Source: Owenia fusiformis
Lineage: Eukaryota; Annelida; Polychaeta; Sabellida; Oweniidae
Reading direction: 5' to 3'
Length of the DNA: 64,000 nucleotides
Assembly (NCBI GenBank): GCA_903813345.2
Contig: CAIIXF020000005.1
Span: forward strand, 6,045,375-6,109,374
The notes under the pieces were generated by a model. It was not told the origin of the DNA. It did not search any database and saw nothing but the letters and a program-made list of their open reading frames with translations. Of this stretch, positions 1 to 10,194 are shown piece after piece (position 1 is the first letter of the stretch; every line of letters starts with the position of its first letter). Position numbers and translations under genes: made by a program.

Positions 1-13
1 TAATGTTTTAATC

Positions 14-571
14 TTAAAGGAATATTCCTTGCCAGACCATTTTTCTTCTTATATGGTTGCCATAACCATATAGACACTTTTCATAATAAGAAAAACATGG
101 GAAAATATTTTGATATGATAACTATTGATCTTTTAAGATATCAGACAGGAAGTGATGTCATTGACTCTCTGTTTTGCATATAGCATGAGGCAAGAGATAC
201 GATGAAAGACAAAATATTCTTTTTCAATTTTGTCTATGATTTAATCCTTCATATGATATCTTCTTTATTTGTGTCTTGACAAGCCCTGAAAATATTTTTG
301 CATAGAAAGTTAGAACCATGAGAAGTTAAAGTAACTTGTATTTTTATTACTTTCCTATACTGTCATTAGAGGAAATCATATAAAGTTGAGAGTCAAAGAC
401 ATCACTTGCTATGTGAAGTCTTAAAAGATGGCGGCAGCCTACTGGAAATGAGTGCTACATTTTTGAATTATCAATATTGACAATATCAAAACATTTCCCA
501 CATTTTGCATAATATGGAAATTATATACAATATCAGGATAAATGATCTAGCAAGGAATGTTCCTTTAAGGA
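14..571. repeat. Long inverted repeat (fold-back element)
   Basis: The two ends are reverse complements: CTTAAAGGAATATTCCTTGC near 16 mirrors the segment ending near 571. The similarity continues inward for about 200 bases per arm (for example GAAGTGATGTC near 150 against its complement near 400). No coding potential is seen. It is probably a fold-back MITE. Confidence 0.75.
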
Positions 572-780
572 CACGCTGCATATGTAATACAATGTAATAT
601 AATAGAGTGCAAGATAAACACTGCATCATGCGAGCATAGAAAGGCATGAGAAAGGCAGGTGAGGTGAAGAAAATTTGCCAACATTTTACAGAAAAACATC
701 AAGTTAAACATTTTTCAATTTAAAATTTGAAAATGTCCAATGATGACATTATATTCAATTCAATATAGTCACCAAGGCAT
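541..780 (+). repeat. Dispersed repeat, copy 1 (related to 2400-2670)
   Basis: This stretch is similar on the same strand to 2400-2670. Shared blocks include ACACGCTGCATAT, GCATAG..AGGCAT..GCAGGTGAG and the block ending CAATTTAAAATTTGAAAATG. It overlaps the right arm of the palindrome at 14-571. It is probably part of a segmental duplication inside the PDHB region. Confidence 0.6.
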
Positions 781-861
781 ATACATTTAATTACTCTAAT
801 GTGGTATATAATGAACTCTTTCCCAAATACCCTATGCTAATAAAACCTTAGTTTCATTAAG

Positions 862-925
862 AGTTGTGCAAAATGATGGGACATACAAGGTTTGGAGTTC
901 ACTTCACATGTCTTGTAATGAAACT
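862..925 (+). pseudogene. Inverted fragment of PDHB exon 3
   Basis: About 60 bases resemble, on the opposite strand, the end of PDHB exon 3 and its downstream intron (minus strand around 3955-4040). The shared core is GATGGG.CATACAAGGTTTGG, encoding D-G-x-Y-K. The fragment is flanked by short inverted repeats (CTTAGTTTCATTA near 847 and TAATGAAACTAAG near 918), so a fold-back element may have carried it. It is not a functional exon in this orientation. Confidence 0.5.
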
Positions 926-1283
926 AAGATTATATTAACATAATGTATTTATGTTGATATAATCTGAGCACTTTTCAAGTGAATTTGGTCATTTTTAGGC
1001 CAAATTTTTGTCAAATGTGAACCCCACTGGAATTTTTAAAAAGTGAACCCCCCTTGGCAAAAGCTGGCTAACAGGCCTGTTATATACAACATTAGAGTAA
1101 GAGTAAGCTTAACTACTGTATTTCTCGTACATCAATAATCTGCAAAAGGCTAATGAGCCCATTTAAAAAAGATACACAGTGAAACAGTGGTATAATTTAA
1201 ACTGTAACATTTAAAAAATAGATCTATGGTTTGGTTTCAACTCATTTTAAAATTGTAAGGAAACTTTCTGGTTGGCTACTGCA

Positions 1284-1351
1284 TTGACATTGCCCCTGTT
1301 TAACAGTGGTGAAGGCGTTGACATTGCCCCTGTTTAACAGTGGTGAAGGCG
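1284..1351. repeat. 34-bp tandem duplication
   Basis: Two adjacent perfect copies of a 34-base unit starting TTGACATTGCCCCTGTTTAA, at 1284-1317 and 1318-1351. Confidence 0.85.
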
Positions 1352-1487
1352 TGTTGCTGTGCAACGGGGACACTCTACATAGTGATAATTTACCATAGAC
1401 CTATTGCTAAAATACTATACAACTGAGCTTAATTTTAAAAATCAAACAGACTTAAAAATCACTCTGTATAGAGAGTGAACCATTTTA

Positions 1488-1944
1488 CTATTGTCCGTGG
1501 AAAGAAGCTGAACCTGTATGTATTATTCTGGCAGTTGGCTGAATGAATTTAGATGGATGAAACTGTCTAGTGTTTGTGTTGGTTTGAGGGCTGATGGGTA
1601 TGGAGAAGGCAGCTAAGTTCTGAGATCTTTTGTCGAAAAGGACAAGTCTGAAAGCCTCTCTTCGAGATTGTAGCAATTCCCACAGTAGGTGTTGGAAACT
1701 GAGTTGGGTCCTCATCAGTGAATACACTATTATATTGTTTATTGAGGATGTTGGCTTTCTGTATAGCATCTGTTATTTCATTGCCATTGCTATCCCGTAG
1801 TACACTGATACCCGATGTGTACATGCATTTGGAATCAATATAAGTCCAGAAATGCTTTGTAATGCTCTTGCGTTGTGTCCATTGGGCATCTCCTTTTTGT
1901 TGATATCGAGAAGGTCCTTGATGTAGTATTGAAGTTCTTTGCAA
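1488..1944 (-). pseudogene. Degenerate LINE (non-LTR retrotransposon) fragment
   Basis: The minus-strand reading frame at 1567-1944 contains K-x-F-W-x-Y-I, then S-G-I-S-x-L-x-D-x-x-G, then A-x-I-L-N-x-Q-Y-x-S-V-F-T-D-E-D. This is the typical linker between the endonuclease and reverse transcriptase domains of CR1/Jockey-like LINEs. The frame is short and degenerates toward its 3' end. The catalytic reverse transcriptase motifs are absent, so it is a dead fragment. It lies downstream of the PDHB exons. Confidence 0.6.
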
Positions 1945-2326
1945 ATTTCACTATGGATTAATTTCCTAAGAGATTCTAATTTAAATCAGTGGTTTCAGTA
2001 TGTATGTAGGTAAATTATATGACAACTGTAACATACTCCTTTCCGATTCTACGACACTTCCTGTTTTCAACAATGCAGCATTTTAAATTGAAGCATTACA
2101 AAGTATGGAATATTGGTATAAACCAAGTTTTATGTCATTTTATCCAAGCAAAACTATACACCCCTCGTGTTACTGGCAAACAGAAGGTGTATTTCTAATT
2201 CGATGATATGTGAGCATTCTACAAAATTTGCCATGGTTATTTTCATTCTTTAAAATACTTCAACAAAAAATATACTAACACAAACAAGCTACATATAATT
2301 AGCATTATCAACAACACTCCTCTTAC

Positions 2327-2389
2327 TTCAGTGATTGGTGTCTAAGTTACTCTTTTATCACCAAACTTTTTCCAGGTACCCCTCGAGAT
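2327..2389 (-). pseudogene. PDHB: PDHB exon-4-like sequence with an in-frame stop
   Basis: On the minus strand this encodes S-R-G-T-W-K-K-F-G-D-K-R-V-T-(stop)-T-P-I-T-E, matching the segment of pyruvate dehydrogenase E1 beta that follows Y-K-V. The conserved Asp codon before T-P-I is TAG (2344-2342). A plausible donor (GAA|GTAAGA) follows, but there is no AG acceptor directly upstream, where the sequence reads CTTTGTATCTCG. Either this is a decayed duplicate exon and the working exon 4 lies beyond the left edge, or the sequence carries errors here. Confidence 0.6.
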
Positions 2390-2399
2390 ACAAAGTACA

Positions 2400-2670
2400 C
2401 ATAAATAAAATCTAAATCTTAAAGGGACACGCTGCATATACAATTTCATACATAAAATCTTAATCTTAAAGGGACATGCTGCATAATGTAATATAATATA
2501 TTGAGGAATAAATGCTCCATTATGTGCGCATAGCCAGGCATAAGGCAGGTGAGGGAGGAGAGGTAAATTTGCTAACAGCCTTGTCATAATTTTACAGAAA
2601 ATATTTAGTTAGACATTTTTCAATTTAAAATGTGAAAATGTCTAATGGTGGTAGTGTATTCAATTCAAAT
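2400..2670 (+). repeat. Dispersed repeat, copy 2 (related to 541-780)
   Basis: This is the second copy of the block described at 541-780, in the same orientation. The motif CTTAAAGGGACA.GCTGCATA occurs twice at its left side (about 2418 and 2463). It begins just beyond the exon-4-like piece of PDHB. Confidence 0.6.
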
Positions 2671-2949
2671 TTGACTCATCTTTTTATATTTGCCATGCCT
2701 CTTTTAAGATCCTGGCTACGCTGCTGAAATGTACATAGCATAAACATATTCCACTTGGAGGGTGTTCCACTTACCGAGTTCATTTAACATTAAGTCAGTT
2801 GATTTGGGACTCTGAAATATATTCTACTAACAAAGGTGTTCAACATCTAGAGGTGTTCCACTTTATACAGGTTTCACTGTATCAAGTTCAGTAAAAAGAA
2901 TTTATGTTCTATAATATTGCTCAAAGTGTCAAGATATACTTTTAATTAC

Positions 2950-3800
2950 AATAACTCACCTGTCAAGTCTGAATTTAAATCGAGAGAAATTCTGATTTTT
3001 TGAGCTTATCCCGACTTTTTACTCAAAACCCTAATTTTCCCAAACCCTGATTTTTAGGAAAATAATCCCAATTTTTATCAAAACCCCAAATTTGTTAACA
3101 AGACACCCCGATTTGTCATGGAAACTCCCAATTATAGCTATCATTCAAATCATCTGCTTCTATATTCATGACACTTTAAAATAGCTATAAGAAAATACAT
3201 CTAATCAACACTCATAAAAACTAGTTAAAATAACCTGTGCTAAAACTTTTGACCAATGAAATGAGAGCTTATAAAACGTTAAGTTTTGGTGTCAATTGTA
3301 TTTGAAAAAGTTGCAAAATATATAGGACAAAACCATGAATAACATTGATTGTGGTACATAACACCAAAAGTTCTCCTGATTTCTGAATATAAATCCTGAT
3401 TTTCCAGAAAAAAGGTTTTTTTCAAAAATCCTGATTTCTCTTGATTTTAGGAAAAGAATATCCTGATATTTATTATTTTGCTTTGACAGGTATGCTACAA
3501 TGTGGTATATTTTCCCAAATACATTATGTTTAATATAATCTTAGTTTCATCATGAGCTTTCAAGAGAAGGGCATCATACTCTTTTTACAAACATGTTAAC
3601 TTCGAAATGAGCATTGACTGGAAAATTATAAATAAATAATAGTATTAACTTCAAAAAAAAAAAATTGAATATGATTAAAGCATAAAATGTTTTATCTCAT
3701 CAACAAAAATGACCAGAAGAGGAGGTCTCAAAAATATTTGTGAGAGAACTCACACTTTCATTGCTTCCATAATTATGGTGAAATCAATTTTGCATTATAT
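2950..3800. other. Non-coding stretch with CCTGATTTT-rich low complexity
   Basis: Many degenerate copies of CC(C/T)TGATTTTT or CCCAATTTTT occur between about 2985 and 3120 and again at 3370-3470. A segment at 3490-3580 resembles 798-870. No exon was recognised. This would be intron 3 of PDHB if the exon-4-like piece were real. Confidence 0.5.
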
Positions 3801-4010
3801 AATCAACATGCATGCATATAATCATGTTTTTATTTTGGAGTTATTTCTTTAAATTATACATGAAAAGTCCAAATTATTTTTTTCTCGAAATATGTACAAT
3901 AAGTATTTTTGAAATCGCAATGCAATGCTCATGTATGAATAATGTGAAGTTGCGTACCCTTCTCTTAAAGCCCATGGTTTCATTAAGACATGTGAGAAGT
4001 TACTCCAAAC

Positions 4011-7000
4011 CTTGTATGCCCCATCATATTGAGCGACTTCTTCTCCTAGTAGGAAGACCTTCTCTTCTCTCTCCATCTCCTCATCTATAGCAGCATTCAG
4101 GGCATCCCTTACTGTCAGCTGAAAGTAAAAGAAATTTAATTCAACCAATAAGCAAATCAAAACATTAAACAAACAAGGCATTAACATGACAAAATGTCAC
4201 CACCTAAAACAATTTGGTCAATTTAAAGCAAGTTGGAAAATACCTTGTGACATTAAGAAGGTTTGATTTGAACTTCTTAGAACATGTAGATGATTTTGAA
4301 AAAAAAATTCGTCAATTTGAAGCAAGTTGAAAAAATACCTCTTTGACTTTTTTTGACATTGAGAAGGTCATTGAAGGTCAAATGTCAAATGTAAAGTCAG
4401 ATTTGAACTTCTGAGAACATGTAGATGATTTTGAAAAAAAATTAAGTAAATTTGAAGCAAGTTGAAAAAGACATTTTTGACCTTGAAAAGGTCATTGAAG
4501 GTCAAATGTCAAATCTAAAGTCAGATTTGAACTTCTGAGAACATGTAGATGATTTTGAAAAAAAATTAGTCAATTTGAAGCAAGTTGAAAAAAGACCTTT
4601 TTGACCTTGAGAAGGTCATTGAAGGTCAAATCTAAAGTCAGATTTGAACTTCTGAGAACTTGTAAAGTCAAATTTGAACTTCTGAAAAGATGTAGATGAT
4701 TTTGAAAAGCAAGTTGAAAACAGACCTTTTTGACCTTTTTTGACCTTGAGAAGGTCATTAAAGGTCAAATGTTAAATCTAAAGTCAGATTTGAATTTCTG
4801 AGAACATGTAGATGATTTTGAAAAAAAAAATTAGTCAATTTGAAGCAAGTTGAAAAAAGACCTTTTTGACCTTTTTTGACCTTGAGAAGGTCATTGAAGG
4901 TCAAATTTCAAATCTAAAGTCATATTTGAATTTCTGAGAACATGTAGGTGATTTTGAAAAAAAATTTAGTCAATTTGAAGCAAGATGAAAAAATACCTTT
5001 TTGACCTTTTTGACATTGAGAAGGTCATTGAAGGTCAAATGTCAAATCTAAAGTCAGATTTGAATTTCTGAGAACATGTAGATGATTTTGAAAAAAAAAA
5101 TTTAGTCAATTTGAAGCAAGTTGAAAAAAGACCTTTTTGACCTTTTTCGACTTTGAGAAGGTCATTGAAGGTCAAATGTCAAATCTAAAGTCAGATTTGA
5201 ATTTCTGAGAACACGTAGATGATTTTGAAAAAAGTTTTTAGTCAATTTGAAGCAAGTTGAAAACAGACCTTTTTGACCTTTTTTGACCTTGAGAAGGTCA
5301 TTGGAGGTCAAATGTCAAATCTAAAGTCAGATTTGAAGGTCAAATGTCAAATCTAAAGTCAGATTTGAATTTCTGAGAACATGTAGATGATTTTGAAAAA
5401 AAATTTAGTCAATGTGAAGCAAGTTGAAAAAAGACCTTTTTGACCTTGAGAAGGTCATTGAAGGTCAAATGTCAAATCTAAAGTCAGATTTGAACTTCTG
5501 AGAACATGTAGATGATTTAGAAAAAATTGAAGTCAGTCTAAACAGTATTTGTTAAGTTATAGGAAGTTGTAAGAAATTGTTACAGACGCCGGACGCCAAC
5601 CTCCAACCACCAACCGCCGTCGCAAAAAAACGGAGACCATAACACTTTTGGTGGTGACATAAAACAATATGTCACCACTTTTGGTGGTGACATAATGAAG
5701 TGCATGTATCTAGATTGCTATAAACACAATACAATATTATATAATATAATGTATGATATCGATATGAAATATATGTTTATGTTGCATGTTAGCTAATATT
5801 TAAAAGTGGGTTTAATTCTAAAAATTAACTTGTTAAAATCAGTTTCTTTTGTCCACTGCTGTTGTTTTCTGAATGATTAAGACCTACATGTATGCTCAGT
5901 TAAACCCGCTAGCAGAAATAGATTGAATACATGTACAACCCATTTCACTGTTTTATTACGTCAGTAGAACCCCAAAAGTAAGAAATCAGGAGGTTTTACT
6001 GACGAAAAAAAGTGAAATGGGCTGTACTTCTATATCTTCAAGATTCTTACCAGGCATTCTATATGTATGTTTGTTTATGTCAATTATCTGCAAATGACTA
6101 TAATATGCCCATTTGAAGCAGATATATAATTAACAGTAAAAGAATTTGAATAGAATACAATTTAAACCTAATATTTAAAAATAGACCTATAGTGCTGATA
6201 CAAAATAATAAAGGGTGAGTTTTTAAACTAAACAGAACATTCCTACCAAAATGGATTTGGCTATATATACTTGAGACTCTTATCTGATTGATAGATACAG
6301 GGCGTCAAATAAGTCTGTTCTCCCCCCTTAACTTTTTTAATTCAGAAATAACCTAGGGTTGGTATTGGTATATATCATCTTAAAGAGACTAATTTTCTGA
6401 TCACACACCAAATTTCAGAGTGATTGGTTAAATTCCCAATTTTTTAGAGTATTTTTAGTGATGTCCATATTTCACTTTTTAATAGTCTGTATGTCTCCCC
6501 AAGCAGCCCGGATTGCCTCAATTCTACTAAGATATGATCCTGTATAAATCATTCAGAACATTTGATTTAGGCTGTTATAAACTATTTTGTGATGAAAGAT
6601 GCCCCTGCTTCAAAAGCTCCCCTGAATGTAACACATTTTACTCTGTAACGATATTGAGAAACATCGAAATCACCCAATGTTGGCATTGTCACTGCAGTAT
6701 CAAATTTTCACTTTTCACTATACCTTGTAATTTTCCTTGTTTTGACGTAATCAAAGGACAACTACAACCTTACAAGAAACATTGTAGCAATTTTATTAGG
6801 AGGAGTCTATGATCGATTTTTGTTTTGTTATTATAGGTAAAAAGTTCTCTTAATTTTCGAAATGATTTTACCTATTAATTCTGTCATTGGTCCGCCATTT
6901 TTGCGGAAGTTACACTAAAACACAAACTCCATGGAATGAAACAAAATCACTAGAAAAAACATGGCACACATTAAAACCAATCAGATTATTTGATTATATT

Positions 7001-9778
7001 GCGCACATGAATTATTTGCTTCTTAGCACTTACCATTAAAAGCTAACCACAATAAACAAACCTGGCGGAGATTACCCTTACTTCATTATAACGAAATTTC
7101 AGCTCAAACTTGTGACAAGTGCATTATGCATACGCTGGTATGAATAGCCTTGGAGACACTCATTTTGGTAAATATGATTTACAGTGTATACTTTTCTGCA
7201 ATTTGGGGGAGTTTGGTACATTTAATGTTAAAATTCAAGAAAATATGCCAACTATACGACTTATCAATTATTTTGTATAAGCACTGTATTCATTTGTAAC
7301 TATCATTATATCACGGACATCTAATACGTTCTTCGAACTGCCCTGGAACTATATCAATAACAGGACTGGCATCAGATCCAAGTATTTTTCAAGACCGCCG
7401 ACTCTCGTTGGGCTATTTATCCCTATTGACTCAGTTGTTTATATAAATTTACGTACCTTAGATGCTTTGTAATCGACGTAGATAGAAAATATTGTTTCCT
7501 AAATTGTTCTGAAAAGCGATAATTATTACTAAATGTATTTTGAACAGGTCGACTGACCAAAAAGCCGGGATTCTGGCACAAGTCTCGTTCTCGCTCTCAA
7601 ACAAAACGTGAAGAATGTGACGTCACTTCCGAATCATAGCATTCAAAATAGTAGCGTTTAATTTCAAGCACCATCTGTAAAATTACGGTGGTCTAGCGGG
7701 AGAATCCTGGCTTAGCACGCTGGAGGCCCGGGTTCGAATCCCGTACTCGCTTTTTTATTTTATGCAGCTCGTTGAGAATTTCTTTCGAGAAGTGACGTCA
7801 TTGCAAAACCCCCCAGCTTTCGTTATCTTCATCGTCTAGTTACGAATACCACATGTCGATGTGATGTTTTAATTGATAAATACGAATTCCTTACACATTT
7901 CGTTATCTTATTGTGAAATAGCAAACTAAGAGATATCTTTACTCGCTAGGAATTAACATAATATTATTTGAAGCGATTTTAGAAAATTTTGAAACCGCCA
8001 TCTTGGTAATATTGATGACGTGATCACCATCGGTCAAGGTCAGGTCAAAAGTCATCCATCTTGCCATTAGCCCTGCGGATTGTTACCAGTCGACAAAAAA
8101 CGATGAAATCACGTTGAAAATAAAATATACACTTTAAAATTGAGGGTGATCGAATATGACAAGACTCCATTGAATACAGCTGTGCAATTTACAGTCACCA
8201 AGATGAGCTAATTTCGGAGAGATTCGGTGAGATTCGGGAATTAAAAAAGGTAAGCCCTTCCGGTTTCCCAACTTAAAAGTATTTGAAATCCCAGAATTTC
8301 GCCAGAAACATTCTCTCTGACTGTGCATTATATGAAGAAAACATTGCCATTCAAATCATTGTATTGACTATCAGTATGTAAACTCATCATGAATTCCCTA
8401 GTGCATCAGTACTCAAAATAGAATCCAATTTATGCATACGATATGACATCTTTGGCTTACTCGAGTCTCTAGCCAATTCTTGTTCTCCATTTTGAAAGCA
8501 TGCCTTATTTCCGCTATAGCGAAAAGACAAGATGGCCGGCTTGTTATAAAATATTTCTTTCAGTTTTATTTTAATTTTTGTGAGTAAATATCCTGCGAAG
8601 CAGACGAATGTATGAACTAGGACTGCGTGTAAAGATCAATGAAGGCGAGTTTATTATGTTTACATCAATAAAAATAAGACGACTGGGCAATTCGAAGGCA
8701 AATTCAAACAACAAAGAGTGTCTTATTTATATTTTATGGCCACACTCTTTGGCATCTAGAGTCCATTTCACTGCTTCATTTCGTCAGTAGAACGGCAAAA
8801 ATAAGAAATTGGGAGACCATTGTGCAATAATATATGGAAAAGTATATTCATAATGTATATGAATGACATTTGTATATTTCAGATTTTTTAGTTTTTTTTG
8901 TGCAATAAGCCTGTGCCGTCTTGTAATTTGAAGAATTTCAGCCATGTTAATCTTATTGAAAATAACATGGCAGAGAAACATCCAAATATAAGAGGCCACA
9001 CACTTTATAAGCCAAACTAGAAGCAATCAAAGATATACAAATGTCATTCATGTACATTATGAATATACTTTTCCATATATTATTGCACAATGGTCTCCCA
9101 ATTTCTTATATTTGCCGTTCTACTGACGAAATGAAGCAGTGAAATGGACTCTACAGTTGGGGACATAAATAAATGACAGATGGATTTGCTGAAGTGAGGA
9201 TTTCCCATGTTAAAAATAAGAGAATTTACAAGAGGCCATAAATCAGTGGATGAGATTATACAAAATGTAAGACATACAAATTTTAAGGGATATGTATCTA
9301 GACAATATTTGAAATTATGGGCTTTCAGACCACCATAATTAGGAAATGGTGATCGAAAATCGACCTGTCATTTATTTTTGTCCCCAACTGTATGTCTGAT
9401 GTCCTTTTATTTTATTGAGAAATAAAGATTGACAACTTGACGAAAGTGATTCTAGATATCAACATTTTCAAATCAAAATATTCCAGAATGTCACACGGTA
9501 ATTTAAATCGCTGACATCTCAATGACAGTCAATGTCACCATCTGAAAAATCGTTGCTGATGATGATATCAGATATGAAGAAATGGATCTCACCATCGTCC
9601 CTGCCACTGGTCGTGTTGAGTGGAAACTACGCTGGATCAAGGCAGGAAAGGATGCCTGAAAATAAATAAAAACACATTTAACATATGCAACGTGTTCTAA
9701 AGGAATATTGCACTTGCGAGATAACTCAATTCTATAAAAACGTACCCGACCAAATCGCCGAAAAATTTTGGCTGCCAT
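4011..9778 (-). CDS. PDHB: Pyruvate dehydrogenase E1 component subunit beta, mitochondrial (5' part)
   Basis: PDHB encodes the beta chain of the thiamine-dependent E1 of the mitochondrial pyruvate dehydrogenase complex. Three minus-strand exons are supported. Exon 1 (9778-9746) encodes [11 protein letters not shown], a basic start of a mitochondrial presequence. Exon 2 (9655-9593) contains Q-R-S-F-H-S-T-R-P, typical presequence character. Exon 3 (4118-4011) starts L-T-V-R-D-A-L and contains [17 protein letters not shown], a PDHB hallmark. All junctions are phase 0. An in-frame ATG ten codons upstream (9808) is an alternative start. Intron 2 is about 5.5 kb and filled with repeats. The exon 3 donor (AAG|GTTTGG) is weak. 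The rest of the gene, including the catalytic region, is not recognised here and should lie left of the window, unless this is a broken copy. Confidence 0.75.
4188..5697. mobile_element. Non-autonomous transposon with an internal minisatellite (full copy)
   Basis: The left end near 4188 carries TGACAAAATGTCACCACC and the right end near 5690 carries CACTTTTGGTGGTGACATAA, giving short inverted termini. Between them lie about nine to ten imperfect tandem units of 115-160 bp. Each contains AAGTCAGATTTGAA, GAACATGTAGATGATTTTGA, CAATTTGAAGCAAGTTGAAA and GACCTTGAGAAGGTCATTGA. The 3' end adds a GC-rich segment (TTACAGACGCCGGACGCC, then CGGAGACCATAACA). The layout recalls the minisatellite-bearing pearl-type elements of bivalves, but the family is not identified. 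It sits in PDHB intron 2. Confidence 0.75.
5700..7590. other. Non-coding PDHB intron 2 sequence
   Basis: No exon is seen. A small inverted repeat occurs at 5939-6022 (CCCATTTCACT against AGTGAAATGGG), related in sequence to the larger one at 8757-9153. At 6299 the motif ACAGGGCGTCAAATAAGTC resembles ACAGGGTGTCAAATAAGTC at 33693. This is probably one end of a transposon family whose other end I did not find. Confidence 0.5.
7682..7856 (+). repeat. tRNA-derived SINE-like unit with Pol III boxes
   Basis: An A-box-like TGGTCTAGCGG (7689-7699) and a perfect B box GGTTCGAATCC (7731-7741) have tRNA spacing and are followed by TTTTTT (7751-7756). The T-arm pairs in four of five positions, but the acceptor ends (ATTACGG against ACTCGCT) do not pair, so this is not a working tRNA. 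The tail at 7790-7855 (AAGTGACGTCATT..CAAA, then TCGTCTAGTTACGAATACCA) recurs at 61302-61374. That recurrence supports a SINE rather than an old tRNA gene. Confidence 0.5.
8757..9153. repeat. Inverted-repeat element with arms of about 120 bp
   Basis: TAGAGTCCATTTCACTGCTT at the left mirrors the right end (AAGCAGTGAAATGGACTCTA). The arms continue through GGGAGACCATTGTGCAATAA and its complement. The middle contains TCAGCCATGTTAA and AATAACATGGCAGAGA, also found inverted near 16430-16470, so the family has other copies in the window. Confidence 0.8.
9154..9390. mobile_element. MITE (Tc1/mariner-like, TA target site)
   Basis: Starts CAGTTGGGGACATAAATAAA and ends with TTTATTTTTGTCCCCAACTG. It is flanked by TA on both sides (9152-9153 and 9391-9392). 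It is 237 bp long and non-coding. It abuts the right end of the palindrome at 8757-9153. It lies just downstream of PDHB exon 2 in the direction of transcription, within intron 2. Confidence 0.85.
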
Positions 9779-9808
9779 TTTAAACCGGAAGTTTAAAGTC
9801 CGTAACAA

Positions 9809-10062
9809 ATTTTAATTATAAAATAAAATAAGGGAGTTGATTGACTTCAAATTTTATACACAATAATTTAAAATATACTTATTTGCTTCTTAGAATAATA
9901 AAATGATTTTTTCTATGTTTTGTAGTCCAGCAAGAAATAATAAATATGACCAATGAAACTTCGTAATTACATTACTAAAAATTTGTGACGTCAGCTATCA
10001 GAATTGACCAATCAGAGACATCACTCGTGAGAGCTCCTTCCGTCAGCACGCCATCTTGGTAG
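9809..10062. promoter_or_regulatory. Divergent promoter of PDHB and SLC25A3 copy 1
   Basis: About 250 bp separate the most upstream PDHB ATG (minus) from the donor of the SLC25A3 5' untranslated exon (TTGGTAG|GTGAGT, exon end 10062). Visible motifs are CCAAT at 9950-9954, a perfect CRE palindrome TGACGTCA at 9986-9993, a second CCAAT at 10008-10012, and CGCCATCTTGG at 10049-10059. The last matches the YY1 element common just downstream of start sites of nuclear mitochondrial genes. The PDHB start codon also lies in a YY1-like AAAATGGC context. Joint regulation is inferred. Transcription start sites are not determined. Confidence 0.6.
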
Positions 10063-10194
10063 GTGAGTGGAAAATTTGTTGCGAAATTACTCCTTGAACT
10101 ATGGGTACAGTGTAGAAATCTACTTATTCTTATATATTGTAATAAAACATCTATTTGTAATGCAAACGTACGTATATTTTCAGGTGAAATCAAT

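Noticed and set aside
3812-4090. Plus-strand frame over PDHB exon 3
   Set aside because: It is antisense shadow of the exon. The minus strand carries the conserved protein.
4188-5560. CRISPR-like regular repeats
   Set aside because: Units are 115-160 bp, diverged and without unique spacers, in a eukaryotic intron. It is a minisatellite inside a transposon.
7682-7750. Functional tRNA gene
   Set aside because: The acceptor stem does not pair and the D stem is poor. Only the A and B boxes and most of the T arm survive.
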